Shown here piece by piece: positions 9,257-17,844 of a stretch of 64,000 nt of DNA. The stretch is taken from contig JAQGLY010000038.1 in the NCBI GenBank assembly GCA_028292625.1, positions 1 to 64,000 of the forward strand. Direction: 5' to 3'. Source of the stretch: Herbaspirillum sp. Its GTDB lineage: Bacteria; Pseudomonadota; Gammaproteobacteria; Burkholderiales; Burkholderiaceae_D. A program made the translations under genes and the position numbers. Positions within the stretch are counted from its first letter, which is position 1, and the number at the start of each line of letters is the position of its first letter. Under the pieces are notes generated by a model. The model was not told the origin of the DNA, did not search any database, and worked only from the letters and a program-made list of their open reading frames with translations.

Positions 9257-10726
9257 TTAGGCAGAGGCGAACACGTTGACGGCGGCAGCCGCCAGCGGCG
9301 CATCGGGGCGGGTTTCGAGCCAGAAGCGGCGCAGCAGGTTTTGCGCCGTCTTCTGCCGATAAGCGCCGGAGGCGCGCATGTCGGATAGCGGCGCGTAATC
9401 CTGCGCCAGCATCGCGCTCGCCGCATTCAGCGTCGCTTCGTTCCATGGCCGGCCGCGCATGGCCGCTTCGGCGCCTGCCGCGCGCTGCGGCGTGGCCGCC
9501 ATGCCGCCGAACGCAATCCGGGCACTCTCGATGACGCCGTTGTCCAGCGTCAGCGCGAACGCGGCGCACACGGCCGAGATGTCCTGGTCGTAGCGCTTGG
9601 CCAGCTTATAGGTGCGCCAGCGCAGGCCCGCACGCGGCAGCGGAATCCGTACGGAAGCGACCACCTCATCGGGAAGGAGATCTTTTTTCTGGTAGCCGAG
9701 ATAGAAGTCTTCCAGCGGCAGGATGCGTTTTCCCTTGCCGCCCTGCAACACGATTTCCGATCCCAGCGCAATCAGCCACGGCATCGAATCGCCGATCGGC
9801 GAACCGTTGGCGACATTGCCGCCGAGCGTGCCCGCATTGCGGATCGGCATGGAGGCGAAGCGCTGCCACATATCGGTCAGTTCGTCCGGGTAGCGACGGC
9901 AGGCCGCCGCATAGGCGTCGTTGAGCGAGACGCCGGCGCCGATTTCCAGCATGCCGTCGCGTTCGGACACGGTTTTCAGTTCGGCGACCTTGCCGAGATA
10001 GATGACGTCGCCGATATCGCGCAGTTGCTTGGTGACCCACAAGCCGACGTCGGTGGAGCCGGCCAGCAGGCAGGCCTCCGGTTGCGCCGCCCGCAACGCG
10101 AGCAATTGCGCCATGCTGCGCGGCGTGTAAAAGCTGCGGCCGTGCGACGTATAGGTGAAGACGTCCTTGCGTTCCAGCCCGCGCAGCAGCGTGGCGAGGC
10201 CATTGCGATCGAATGACACCTGCGGCAGTTCGACCATGCGCTGCGCTGCGTCAATGATGGGGCGGTAGCCGGTGCAGCGGCACAGATTGCCCGACAGGGC
10301 GTTATCGATTTGCCTGCGTTGCGGCGCGCATGCGCTGCCTTCCTGCTCAAGATACAGCGCCCACAGCGACATGACGAAGCCGGGCGTGCAAAAGCCGCAT
10401 TGCGAACCATGACATTCCACCATCGCCTGCTGCACCGGATGCAGGCTGCCGTCGGCTTGTTTCAGATCCTCGACGGTGAACAAGGCCTTGCCGTCCAGCG
10501 TCGGCAACAGCTGGATGCAGGAATTGACCGTCTTGAACGTCAGCCGCGCATCCTGCAGTTCGGCGACCACCACGGTGCAGGCGCCGCAATCGCCTTCGGC
10601 GCAGCCTTCCTTGGTGCCGCTGCAATGCAAATCGTCGCGTACGTGACGCAGAACGGTTTGCATGGTCGCGGCGCGCTCCACTTCCTGGATTTCGCCGCGA
10701 TAGTAAAAACGTATAGGGTCTGGCAT
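9257..10726 (-). CDS. xdhA: Xanthine dehydrogenase FeS/FAD subunit
   Basis: A 489-aa small subunit. A plant-type [2Fe-2S] domain (CSGTKEGCAEGDCGACT) and a second [2Fe-2S] helical domain (CGFCTPG and NLCRCTGY) fill the first 170 residues. An FAD-binding domain follows (LLAGSTDVG, RNAGTLGGNVANGSPIGD). A TTG three codons upstream is possible, but the ATG at 10726 is the likelier start. This is the first gene of the leftward xdh operon. No sigma-54 site points toward it, so it may use a housekeeping promoter, unlike most units here. Confidence 0.93.
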   Translation of the reverse strand: MPDPIRFYYRGEIQEVERAATMQTVLRHVRDDLHCSGTKEGCAEGDCGACTVVVAELQDARLTFKTVNSCIQLLPTLDGKALFTVEDLKQADGSLHPVQQAMVECHGSQCGFCTPGFVMSLWALYLEQEGSACAPQRRQIDNALSGNLCRCTGYRPIIDAAQRMVELPQVSFDRNGLATLLRGLERKDVFTYTSHGRSFYTPRSMAQLLALRAAQPEACLLAGSTDVGLWVTKQLRDIGDVIYLGKVAELKTVSERDGMLEIGAGVSLNDAYAAACRRYPDELTDMWQRFASMPIRNAGTLGGNVANGSPIGDSMPWLIALGSEIVLQGGKGKRILPLEDFYLGYQKKDLLPDEVVASVRIPLPRAGLRWRTYKLAKRYDQDISAVCAAFALTLDNGVIESARIAFGGMAATPQRAAGAEAAMRGRPWNEATLNAASAMLAQDYAPLSDMRASGAYRQKTAQNLLRRFWLETRPDAPLAAAAVNVFASA

Positions 10727-10903
10727 GGTTTTCAATCGGTTGAATATAAGGGCAGATTAGCATTCCGCTCTATCGGTGATATATCGATTCGCGCATGAGC
10801 GCCATGCGCGATTTCATATCTGTAAATGGCACGCTTTATGCGGCGCGGAGCAATTCCGGCGGCAAAAAATCGTGTCGTCTTTTGGCCGTTTATTCTTTCC
10901 GCA

Positions 10904-10977
10904 CCAGTTTGAACTGGCGCACCACTTTGCGGCGTGCTGCGCGGCGGAAAAATGGGATGCCTATACATATTAGGCAT
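10904..10977. promoter_or_regulatory. Two palindromes upstream of sigma-54 promoter, candidate regulator sites
   Basis: CCAGTT-TG-AACTGG lies at 10904-10917, about 88 bp before the -24 element. ATGCCTA-N7-TAGGCAT lies at 10957-10977, only 27 bp before it. The first has the spacing usual for an enhancer-binding protein. The second is close enough to act in repression or to serve xdhA on the other side. Confidence 0.45.
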
Positions 10978-11004
10978 GAAGCAAATAGACGCATGGATAT
11001 GGCG

Positions 11005-11020
11005 TGGCACAATAATTGCT
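11005..11020 (+). promoter_or_regulatory. Sigma-54 (-24/-12) promoter for importer A
   Basis: TGGCAC-aataa-TTGCT is a perfect match to the sigma-54 consensus, ending 34 bp before the ABC ATPase ATG. Confidence 0.85.
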
Positions 11021-11054
11021 GAACGCTTGATGACCATTCACGAAAGTTACGATC

Positions 11055-12602
11055 ATGAATCCGCGACTTACGCTTACCAAGATCACCAAGCGATATCCCG
11101 CCGTTGTCGCCAACGATGGAGTCGATCTCGTCGTATTGCCTGGAGAGATTCATGCCGTACTGGGTGAAAACGGCGCCGGCAAATCGACCCTGATGAAAAT
11201 CATCTACGGCGCCGTCAAGCCGGATGCCGGCGACGTCATCTGGAACAGCCGGGAGGTTCACATCGCCAACCCGGCGGCCGCGCGCAAGCTCGGCATCGCG
11301 ATGGTGTTTCAGCACTTCTCGCTGTTCGACACGCTGACCGTCGCCGAAAATATCGCGCTCGGTTTGCCGGGCGATACCAAACTCGACGAACTCGAAAAAC
11401 GCATCACGGCCACCGCCCGGCAGTACGGGCTGGAACTGGAGCCGCAACGCCACGTGCATACCTTGTCGGTCGGCGAACGGCAGCGTGTCGAAATCGTGCG
11501 CGCGTTGCTGACCAATCCGCAATTGCTGATCCTGGATGAGCCGACCTCGGTGTTGACGCCGCAGGCGGTCACGAAATTATTCGAAACCTTGCGCAAGCTG
11601 GCGTCGGAAGGCTGCAGCATTTTGTATATCAGCCACAAGCTCGACGAAATCCGTGCGCTGTGCCACACCTGCACCGTGATGCGCGGCGGCAAAGTCACCG
11701 GCGTGTGCGATCCGCGCCAGGAAAGTTCGGCCAGCCTGTCGCGCATGATGATCGGTGCCGAATTGCCGCAACTGAAGCATTCGGGCAGCGCGGCCGGCAA
11801 GGTGGCGTTGACGGTCGAAGGCCTGTCTCTGGCCAAGAACCATCCGTTCGCCACCGAGCTGCGCGATATTTCCTTCGAATTGCACGCCGGCGAGATTCTC
11901 GGACTGGCCGGCATCTCGGGCAATGGCCAGCAGGAACTGCTGGCTGCCTTGTCCGGTGAAGACCCGCGCGCCGGGCATGCTTCGATCAAGCTCGACGGCC
12001 AGCCCATCGGCCGGCTCAACGCCGCGCAACGGCGCGCCAAAGGATTGGGCTTTGTGCCGGAGGAACGGCTCGGCCGCGGCGCCGTGCCGGAAATGTCGCT
12101 GGCCAATAATGTATTGCTGTCGCACCAGGGGCCGGCCACGGTTGGCTGGGGGTGGATCAAGGGCAGGGCGATCAATGCGCTGGCCGCCTCCATCATCCAG
12201 CGCTTCAATGTCAAGGCCGGCGGTCCGCAGTCGGCCGCCAAGAGCCTGTCGGGCGGCAATCTGCAGAAATTCATCGTCGGCCGCGAAATCATGCGCAGTC
12301 CGCGCGTGCTGCTGGTGGCGCAGCCGACCTGGGGCGTCGATGTCGGCGCCACCGCGCAGATCCGCGCGGAACTGATTGCGATGCGCGACGCGGGTTGTGC
12401 GGTGCTGGTGATTTCGGAAGAGCTGGACGAGCTGTTCGAAATTTCCGATCGCCTCGCGGTGCTGGCGAAGGGGCGCTTGCGGCCGGCCATTCCCACCGCG
12501 CAGGCGACGGTCGACCAGATCGGCATGTGGATGAGCGGTTTGTGGGACGAGGCTGACGCCGCGCCGCCGGTTGAAGTTTACAAGGAGGTTGTCAATGCTT
12601 AG
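11055..12602 (+). CDS. BMP-type ABC importer A, double-domain ATPase
   Basis: A 515-aa ATPase with two ABC domains, as in sugar and nucleoside importers of the RbsA/YufO type. The first domain has Walker [10 protein letters not shown], the ABC signature LSVGERQRVE and Walker B LLILDEPT. The second has a degenerate Walker A (GISGNGQQE), a signature LSGGNLQKF and a modified Walker B. The ATPase is followed by two permeases (8-nt overlaps) and a BMP-family lipoprotein, so a complete importer is present. BMP-family importers are known to take up nucleosides and purine-like compounds. The specificity here is inferred from the enzymes around it. Confidence 0.9.
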   Translation: MNPRLTLTKITKRYPAVVANDGVDLVVLPGEIHAVLGENGAGKSTLMKIIYGAVKPDAGDVIWNSREVHIANPAAARKLGIAMVFQHFSLFDTLTVAENIALGLPGDTKLDELEKRITATARQYGLELEPQRHVHTLSVGERQRVEIVRALLTNPQLLILDEPTSVLTPQAVTKLFETLRKLASEGCSILYISHKLDEIRALCHTCTVMRGGKVTGVCDPRQESSASLSRMMIGAELPQLKHSGSAAGKVALTVEGLSLAKNHPFATELRDISFELHAGEILGLAGISGNGQQELLAALSGEDPRAGHASIKLDGQPIGRLNAAQRRAKGLGFVPEERLGRGAVPEMSLANNVLLSHQGPATVGWGWIKGRAINALAASIIQRFNVKAGGPQSAAKSLSGGNLQKFIVGREIMRSPRVLLVAQPTWGVDVGATAQIRAELIAMRDAGCAVLVISEELDELFEISDRLAVLAKGRLRPAIPTAQATVDQIGMWMSGLWDEADAAPPVEVYKEVVNA

Positions 12603-13665
12603 CCTGCAGCCGCGCGCTGCCCCTTCCGCCCGAATGATGTACCTGTCTCCGGTGCTGGCCGTCTTGCTGACCGTCCTGTGCGGCACGATATTGTTTGCCG
12701 TACTCGGCGCCAATCCGATGGCGGGGCTGGGCGTTTTTTTCTGGGAGCCCATCAAGAACCTGCGCGGCTGGACCGAGATCGGCGTCAAATGCACGCCCCT
12801 CATCCTGTGCGCGGTCGGCTACGCGATTTGCTATCGCGCTTCGGTGTGGACCATCGGGGCGGAAGGCATGCTGCTGGCCGGCGCGATGGCCGGCGGCGGC
12901 GTGGCGTTGGCGATGGACCATGGCAGCAGCGGCGGTGCGTTAGCGGTCACGCTCATCGTCATTGCGGGAATACTCGGGGGGATGGCCTGGGCCGGACTCA
13001 TCGCATTAATGAAGGACAAATTCAACACCAATGAAATCCTGGTCTCGCTGATGCTGGTCTACGTGGCCGAACTGGTGTTGAGCTATCTGGTGCACGGGCC
13101 ATGGCGCGATCCGCAGGGGTTTAACTTTCCCCAGTCCAAACCGTTTTCCGACGGCTTCCTGATGCCGGCGCTGATATCGGGATCGCGCTTGAACTATGGC
13201 TTCGTCATTGCATTGCTGAGCATTTTCACGGGCTGGGTTTACCTCTCGAAAAGCTTCGGCGGTTTTCGTCTGCAGGTTGGCGGCATGGCGCCGGCGGCGG
13301 CGCGCTATGCCGGGTTTTCCCAGCGCAAGGCCTTGTGGATTGCGTTGCTGATCGGCGGCGGAACTTCCGGTCTGGCCGGCGTGATGGAAGCCATCGGTCC
13401 GGTCGGGCAGTTGATGCAAGGCATGTCGCCCGGATACGGCTTCGCCGCCATCATCGTCGCCTATCTTGGCCGGCTGCATCCGGTCGGCATCTTGTTTTCC
13501 AGTTTCATCATGGCGCTGTTTTACATCGGCGGCGAACTGGCGCAATCGCGGTTGGGCTTGCCGAACGCCCTCACTGGCGTGTTCCAGGGAATGCTGCTGT
13601 TTTTCATGTTGGGCACCGATATCCTGATTGCCAATCGCATCCGCTGGGGGAACGAAAATGAATGA
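12595..13665 (+). CDS. BMP-type ABC importer A, permease 1
   Basis: A 356-aa inner-membrane permease of the branched-chain/ribose/nucleoside superfamily (BPD_transp_2). It has several hydrophobic helices and the conserved block VWTIGAEGMLLAG, related to the (N/I)GAEGQ motif of nucleoside permeases. The start is fixed by a strong AAGGAGG 7 nt before the ATG at 12595, overlapping the ATPase stop. An in-frame ATG further upstream is not favoured. Its C-terminus overlaps permease 2 by 8 nt. Confidence 0.9.
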   Translation: MLSLQPRAAPSARMMYLSPVLAVLLTVLCGTILFAVLGANPMAGLGVFFWEPIKNLRGWTEIGVKCTPLILCAVGYAICYRASVWTIGAEGMLLAGAMAGGGVALAMDHGSSGGALAVTLIVIAGILGGMAWAGLIALMKDKFNTNEILVSLMLVYVAELVLSYLVHGPWRDPQGFNFPQSKPFSDGFLMPALISGSRLNYGFVIALLSIFTGWVYLSKSFGGFRLQVGGMAPAAARYAGFSQRKALWIALLIGGGTSGLAGVMEAIGPVGQLMQGMSPGYGFAAIIVAYLGRLHPVGILFSSFIMALFYIGGELAQSRLGLPNALTGVFQGMLLFFMLGTDILIANRIRWGNENE

Positions 13666-14590
13666 TTTCCTGACGATTCTGGCGCCCGCGCTGGCCTCGA
13701 CCGTTAATGCGGGTACGCCGTTGATGCTGGCGGCCTTCGGCCTGCTGATCAACGAGAAGGCGGGCGTGCTCAACCTGGGTTCGGAAGGCATGATGCTGGT
13801 CGCCGCGATCGCCGGTTTTGCCGCCACCATCAGTACCGGCAGCGTTACCGTCGGCTTCATCGCCGGTGCATTCGCGGGCATGGTGGCGAGCGCATTTTTC
13901 GGCTGGATGGTGCTGTGGCTGGGGACCAACCAGTATGCGACCGGGCTGGCGCTGACGATTTTCGGCACCGGCGTATCGACCTTTGCGGGCAAGCCCTACG
14001 TCGGGAAAAGTCTCAATTCCGTGGGCTTCTCCGTGCCGTGGCTGTCCGATATCCCTTTCGTCGGCACGGTGTTGTTCAAGCACCATGCAATGGTCTACAT
14101 CTCGCTGCTGATATGCGCGGCGCTGGCGTGGTTCCTGACGCGATCCCGCGCCGGCCTGGTGCTGCGCGCGGCCGGGGAATCGCCTGAATCGGCGCATGCG
14201 CTCGGTTATGACGTGCGCATGATCCGCTTCTATTCGGTCTTGTTCGGCGGCGCGTGCTGCGGCCTGGCCGGCGCCTACCTGAGCCTGGTGTATACCCCGC
14301 TGTGGCAGGAGGGCATGACGGCAGGCAAAGGCTGGATCGCGCTGGCGCTGACCACCTTTGCCTGCTGGAAGCCATGGCGCGTGGTGGCCGGCGCCTACCT
14401 GTTCGGCGGCGTCACCATCCTGCAACTGAATCTGCAGGGTCTGGGCGTCGACGTCGCCTCGCAGATCATGGCCATGCTGCCGTATCTGTCGACGATCGTG
14501 GTGCTGGCGCTGATTTCGCGCAATCAGGATTGGATACGCCTGAATATTCCGGCGTCGCTGGGCCGGAATTTCAATCCGAATGCCACTTAG
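13658..14590 (+). CDS. BMP-type ABC importer A, permease 2
   Basis: A 310-aa polytopic permease, partner of the preceding one. LLINEKAGVLNLGSEGMML near residues 25-43 is the family hallmark. The ATG at 13658 follows CTGGGGGAACG and overlaps the upstream gene. It is followed by 108 nt without a gene before the binding-protein gene. Confidence 0.9.
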   Translation: MNDFLTILAPALASTVNAGTPLMLAAFGLLINEKAGVLNLGSEGMMLVAAIAGFAATISTGSVTVGFIAGAFAGMVASAFFGWMVLWLGTNQYATGLALTIFGTGVSTFAGKPYVGKSLNSVGFSVPWLSDIPFVGTVLFKHHAMVYISLLICAALAWFLTRSRAGLVLRAAGESPESAHALGYDVRMIRFYSVLFGGACCGLAGAYLSLVYTPLWQEGMTAGKGWIALALTTFACWKPWRVVAGAYLFGGVTILQLNLQGLGVDVASQIMAMLPYLSTIVVLALISRNQDWIRLNIPASLGRNFNPNAT

Positions 14591-14698
14591 TTTAGCTTGC
14601 CGCGCTTTTGTGACTTGCTTGAAGTTTGCTTGACTGAAGTTTGTTTGTCGATACGTGTAAATAATCCAAATTGTTTTGCTTATTCCAGGGGGAATGTT

Positions 14699-15853
14699 AT
14701 GGTCGATTTTAAGAGACGTATCACGTTGAAAACAGGCGTGCTGCTGGCGGCGTCGATGCTGATGCTGGCTGCGTGCAGCAAGAAGGAAGAGCCGGCGCCT
14801 GCCGTATCCGCACCTGCCGCGGCAGCGGCGGCGCCGACGGCAGCCGCCGCCGGGCCGTTGAAAGTAGCGTTTGTGCTGAACGGCCCGATCGGCGACGCCG
14901 GCTGGTCGTTCGCCCACAGTCTGGCGATCAAGGAAGTCGAAAAGGAATTCGGCGACAAGATCAAGGTCTCCTGGGTCGACAACGTGCCTGAGGGCGCCGA
15001 CTCCGAGCGCGTGTTCCGCGATTTCGCGACGCAGGGCAACAAGCTGATTTTCGGCACCAGCTTCGGCTATATGGAACAAATGCTCAAGGTCGCCAAGGAA
15101 TTTCCGGATGTGAAGTTCGAACACGCCACCGGCTACAAGACCGCCGCCAATCTGGCGCAATACAACGTCAGGAACTACGAAGGCTCCTATCTGACGGGCG
15201 TTATCGCCGGCGCGATGACCAAGACCAACAAGCTGGGCATCGTGGCGTCTTTCCCTATCCCCGAGGTGATCCGCAACATCGATGCGTATACGCTGGGCGC
15301 GCAATCGGTCAATCCGAAGGTCACGACCAGTGTGGTATGGATCTCGACCTGGTTCGATCCGGCCAAGGAACGCGATGCATCCAACGCCATGATCGGCCAG
15401 GGCGTCGATGTATTGAACCAGGTGACCGATTCGATCGCCAGCGTCCAGCTGGCGGAAGAGAAGGGCGTCTATGCGTTCGGCATCGATTCCGACATGTCCA
15501 AGTGGGGTCCGAAAGCGCATCTGGCTTCGGCCGCCATCAATTGGGCGCCGTACTACAAGCAGGCGATCCAGAATACGCTGGACGGAAAATGGACCAACGG
15601 CAGCAACTGGTGGGGCGCCAAGGAAGGCATGACCCTGATGTCTTCGATCAACCCTGCGATACCTGAAAAGATCCGGAAACTGGTCGATGAGAAGCTGGCG
15701 GGCATGACGGCAGGCACTTTCAATGCGTTCACCGGCCCTATCGTCGATGCCTCCGGCAAGGAAATGGTCGCCGCCGGCAAGGCCATGCCAGATGAACAGC
15801 TGATCGGTTTGAATCTTTACGTCAAAGGCGTGAAAGGCTCGATTCCTAAATAA
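14699..15853 (+). CDS. BMP-family substrate-binding lipoprotein of importer A
   Basis: A 384-aa periplasmic binding protein of the basic membrane protein (BmpA/PnrA) family. The lipobox LAAC ends at C26. An Ala/Pro-rich linker follows, and the mature domain begins at LKVAFVLNGPIGDAGWS. The start at 14699 follows AGGGGGAATGTT. An in-frame start 34 codons upstream is unlikely because it would bury the signal peptide. It delivers substrate to the ATPase and permeases upstream. The second BMP protein in the window (23153-24277) has a Tat-like signal instead of a lipobox. Confidence 0.88.
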   Translation: MVDFKRRITLKTGVLLAASMLMLAACSKKEEPAPAVSAPAAAAAAPTAAAAGPLKVAFVLNGPIGDAGWSFAHSLAIKEVEKEFGDKIKVSWVDNVPEGADSERVFRDFATQGNKLIFGTSFGYMEQMLKVAKEFPDVKFEHATGYKTAANLAQYNVRNYEGSYLTGVIAGAMTKTNKLGIVASFPIPEVIRNIDAYTLGAQSVNPKVTTSVVWISTWFDPAKERDASNAMIGQGVDVLNQVTDSIASVQLAEEKGVYAFGIDSDMSKWGPKAHLASAAINWAPYYKQAIQNTLDGKWTNGSNWWGAKEGMTLMSSINPAIPEKIRKLVDEKLAGMTAGTFNAFTGPIVDASGKEMVAAGKAMPDEQLIGLNLYVKGVKGSIPK

Positions 15854-15870
15854 GGAATCGGCGATTCGGT

Positions 15871-15894
15871 TTAGGGCCTGTTCACAGGCCCTAA
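15871..15894 (+). terminator. Perfect 10-bp hairpin after binding-protein gene
   Basis: TTAGGGCCTG-ttca-CAGGCCCTAA is a perfect stem. A run of eight T lies 27 nt further on rather than directly after the stem, so it may attenuate rather than end transcription before the deaminase gene. Confidence 0.5.
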
Positions 15895-15941
15895 TTGATG
15901 GCTGCCGCCGGTACGGGGCAGTTTTTTTATTGGGAGAAAGC

Positions 15942-16463
15942 ATGGCAAATTCGGCAAGCGCGCCGGCGCAGGACGGCGATTTACACCCGCGCGACGAGCA
16001 TTTCCTGCGCCGCGCGCTGGAAGTGGCGGAGAGATCCAGGGCCGCCGGGCGCCATCCGTTCGGTTCCATCGTGGTGGACGAACACGGCACTATCGTGGCC
16101 GAGGCGTTCAACAATTCGCTGCCGCCGGACGGCGATCCGACCCAGCATGCCGAGCGGCTGGTTGCGGCGGAGGCGGCGCGCAAGCTGTCGCCGGAAGCCT
16201 TGTCCAGGAGCACCCTGTACACCAGCGCGGAACCGTGCGCGATGTGTTCGGGCGCAATTTATTGGTGCAATATCGGGCGTGTGGTGTATGTGTTGTCGGA
16301 GCGCACCTTGCTGGCATTGACCGGCGATCATTCGGAAAACCCGACCTTGTCCCTGCCATGCCGCGAAGTGTTCGCGCGCGGCCAGAAAAAGATCGAAGTC
16401 ATCGGACCGGTCCTCGCGCTGAGCGAGCAAGCGGCTGCCCCGCATATCGGATTCTGGGAGTGA
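15942..16463 (+). CDS. Nucleobase/nucleoside deaminase, zinc-dependent
   Basis: A 173-aa member of the cytidine/guanine deaminase-like fold. Zinc and catalytic residues are H69 and E71 (HAE) and C99/C102 (PCAMC). Length and the SGAIYW segment after the second motif resemble guanine deaminase GuaD and other free-base deaminases. GGGAG lies 8 nt before the ATG at 15942. It sits directly behind importer A and 4 nt before a phosphoribosyltransferase gene, which suggests that an imported base is deaminated or salvaged in the cytoplasm. The exact base is not determinable. Confidence 0.8.
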   Translation: MANSASAPAQDGDLHPRDEHFLRRALEVAERSRAAGRHPFGSIVVDEHGTIVAEAFNNSLPPDGDPTQHAERLVAAEAARKLSPEALSRSTLYTSAEPCAMCSGAIYWCNIGRVVYVLSERTLLALTGDHSENPTLSLPCREVFARGQKKIEVIGPVLALSEQAAAPHIGFWE

Positions 16464-16467
16464 CGGC

Positions 16468-17178
16468 ATGAACCAGTCGCTGCCACCCTATGTCGTGACC
16501 TGGCAAGCCGCCGGCAAGCCCGAACCGGATCGCGGCGCTGCCTATGACTCGACGTACCCGGTGACATTGCGCGACGGCAGCCGCCTGACCTTGCCGATAC
16601 GCCCCCTGCCGGGCGGCGCACAGGCGATTGCGCTGCTGATGTCGAACCAGACTGCGTTCGCGGTGGAGCAGGCGCTGGCCAGCCGCATGATCGAGCTGGT
16701 GCGTCCGCTGCGGCCTGAAATGATCGTCGCCGTTCCCACCATGGGCCTGGATTACGCGCGCCTGGTGGCGTCTGGCCTGGGCTTGCCGCATTACGTCGCG
16801 CTCGGCCTGTCGCGCAAGTTCTGGTATGACGATGCCTTGTCGGAAGCGACCGTGTCGGCCACCAGCCCGGAGCAGCAGAAGCGGCTCTATCTCGATCCGG
16901 CCCTGCTCGACCGTCTGGCCGGCAAGCGCGTGGTTCTGATCGACGACGTGATGCATACCGGCGTCACCATGGCGGCGGCGGTGCGCCTGCTGACGCGATT
17001 AGGGACCCGGATCGAGGCTGTGGCGGTCGTGCTGACCGAGAGCAATACCTGGCGCGGCACAATGGCCGGAATCGACCCGCAGTGGCCGCAAAAGGTGCTG
17101 GCGCTGGGCCATATTCCGTTGTTCAGGCGGACTGCCGGGGGCTGGGAAGCGGAACCCGGCACCGGGGCCGTCAGTTGA
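16468..17178 (+). CDS. Phosphoribosyltransferase-family protein
   Basis: A 236-aa type-I PRTase-fold protein. The PRPP-binding loop [16 protein letters not shown] is clear, with a hydrophobic beta strand before it. Members transfer ribose-5-phosphate to purine or pyrimidine bases, or act as regulators. The N-terminal 60 residues do not match a PRTase subclass I recognise. It is four nt behind the deaminase, so a base-salvage role is the natural reading. The last 8 nt overlap the convergent isochorismatase-fold gene. Confidence 0.75.
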   Translation: MNQSLPPYVVTWQAAGKPEPDRGAAYDSTYPVTLRDGSRLTLPIRPLPGGAQAIALLMSNQTAFAVEQALASRMIELVRPLRPEMIVAVPTMGLDYARLVASGLGLPHYVALGLSRKFWYDDALSEATVSATSPEQQKRLYLDPALLDRLAGKRVVLIDDVMHTGVTMAAAVRLLTRLGTRIEAVAVVLTESNTWRGTMAGIDPQWPQKVLALGHIPLFRRTAGGWEAEPGTGAVS

Positions 17179-17833
17179 AGGCGGCGGCCAGCGCCTTGAG
17201 CGGCGCGGCCCAGCCGATGATGCCGCCCTGCGCGACGATCATCGCGATGGTCGCCTTCTTGTATTCGGGAAAGTAGCTTTCGGTCGCATCTTCGATCAGC
17301 AGGCATTCGTAGCCCCGGTCGTTGGCTTCGCGCATCGTGGTTTGCACGCAGACCTCGGTCGTGACGCCGGCAAACAGCAGGTGCGTGATGCCGCCGCGTT
17401 GCAGAATGGCCGACAGCTCGGTGGCGTAAAAGGCGCCCTTGCCGGGCTTGGCGATCACGGTTTCGCCGGCTGCCGGGGCCAGCTCCGCAATGAAGTCGCT
17501 GCCGGTTTCGCCGTTCACCAGGATCCGCCCCATCGGGCCGGCGTCGCCGATCTTCAGCGCGTTGCCGCCGCGCATGAGCTTGGACGGAGGGCAATCCGAC
17601 AAGTCCGGATTGTGGCATTCCTTGGTATGGATGACGGCAATGCCGTTGGCGCGGCACAAGGCCAGTAATTTTTGCGTGGTCGGGATGATCGCGCGCAGCA
17701 GCGAGACGTCGTTGCCGATCGCCGCGCCGAAGCCGCCATCCTCGATGAAATCGCGCTGCATGTCGATCACGATCAGCGCGGTGCGGCCGGGATCGAACGG
17801 GTAGTCGTAGGGGCGGGCATTGACGGTAAGCAT
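17171..17833 (-). CDS. Isochorismatase-fold cysteine hydrolase 1
   Basis: A 220-aa amidase of the RutB / biuret hydrolase / nicotinamidase fold. The catalytic triad is visible as Asp in VIDMQRDF, Lys in AKPGKGAF and Cys in [13 protein letters not shown] start overlapping the ABC ATPase stop is possible, but the ATG at 17833 behind AGGA is preferred. It is the last gene of importer B's operon. The sister enzyme at 19391 has the same motif set, so the two probably act on related amides or successive steps. Confidence 0.85.
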   Translation of the reverse strand: MLTVNARPYDYPFDPGRTALIVIDMQRDFIEDGGFGAAIGNDVSLLRAIIPTTQKLLALCRANGIAVIHTKECHNPDLSDCPPSKLMRGGNALKIGDAGPMGRILVNGETGSDFIAELAPAAGETVIAKPGKGAFYATELSAILQRGGITHLLFAGVTTEVCVQTTMREANDRGYECLLIEDATESYFPEYKKATIAMIVAQGGIIGWAAPLKALAAAFN

Positions 17834-17844
17834 CGGTGTTTTCC

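Larger units (their letters stand above)
10727..11054. other. Divergent regulatory region between xdhA and importer A
   Basis: This 328-nt gap holds a consensus sigma-54 promoter for the rightward importer and two palindromes upstream of it, listed separately. A second, weaker rightward site (TGGCAC-gcttt-ATGC at 10827-10841) keeps the GG-N10-GC core. Nothing resembling sigma-54 points toward xdhA. No coding sequence is supported. Confidence 0.5.

Noticed and set aside
6895..9279. 794-codon open frame antisense to xdhB
   Set aside because: A high-GC shadow frame with no family-like sequence. XdhB on the other strand has all catalytic motifs.
13604..16222. 872-codon antisense frame across permease 2 and the BMP lipoprotein
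   Set aside because: Low-complexity Arg/His/Gln-rich translation typical of shadow frames.
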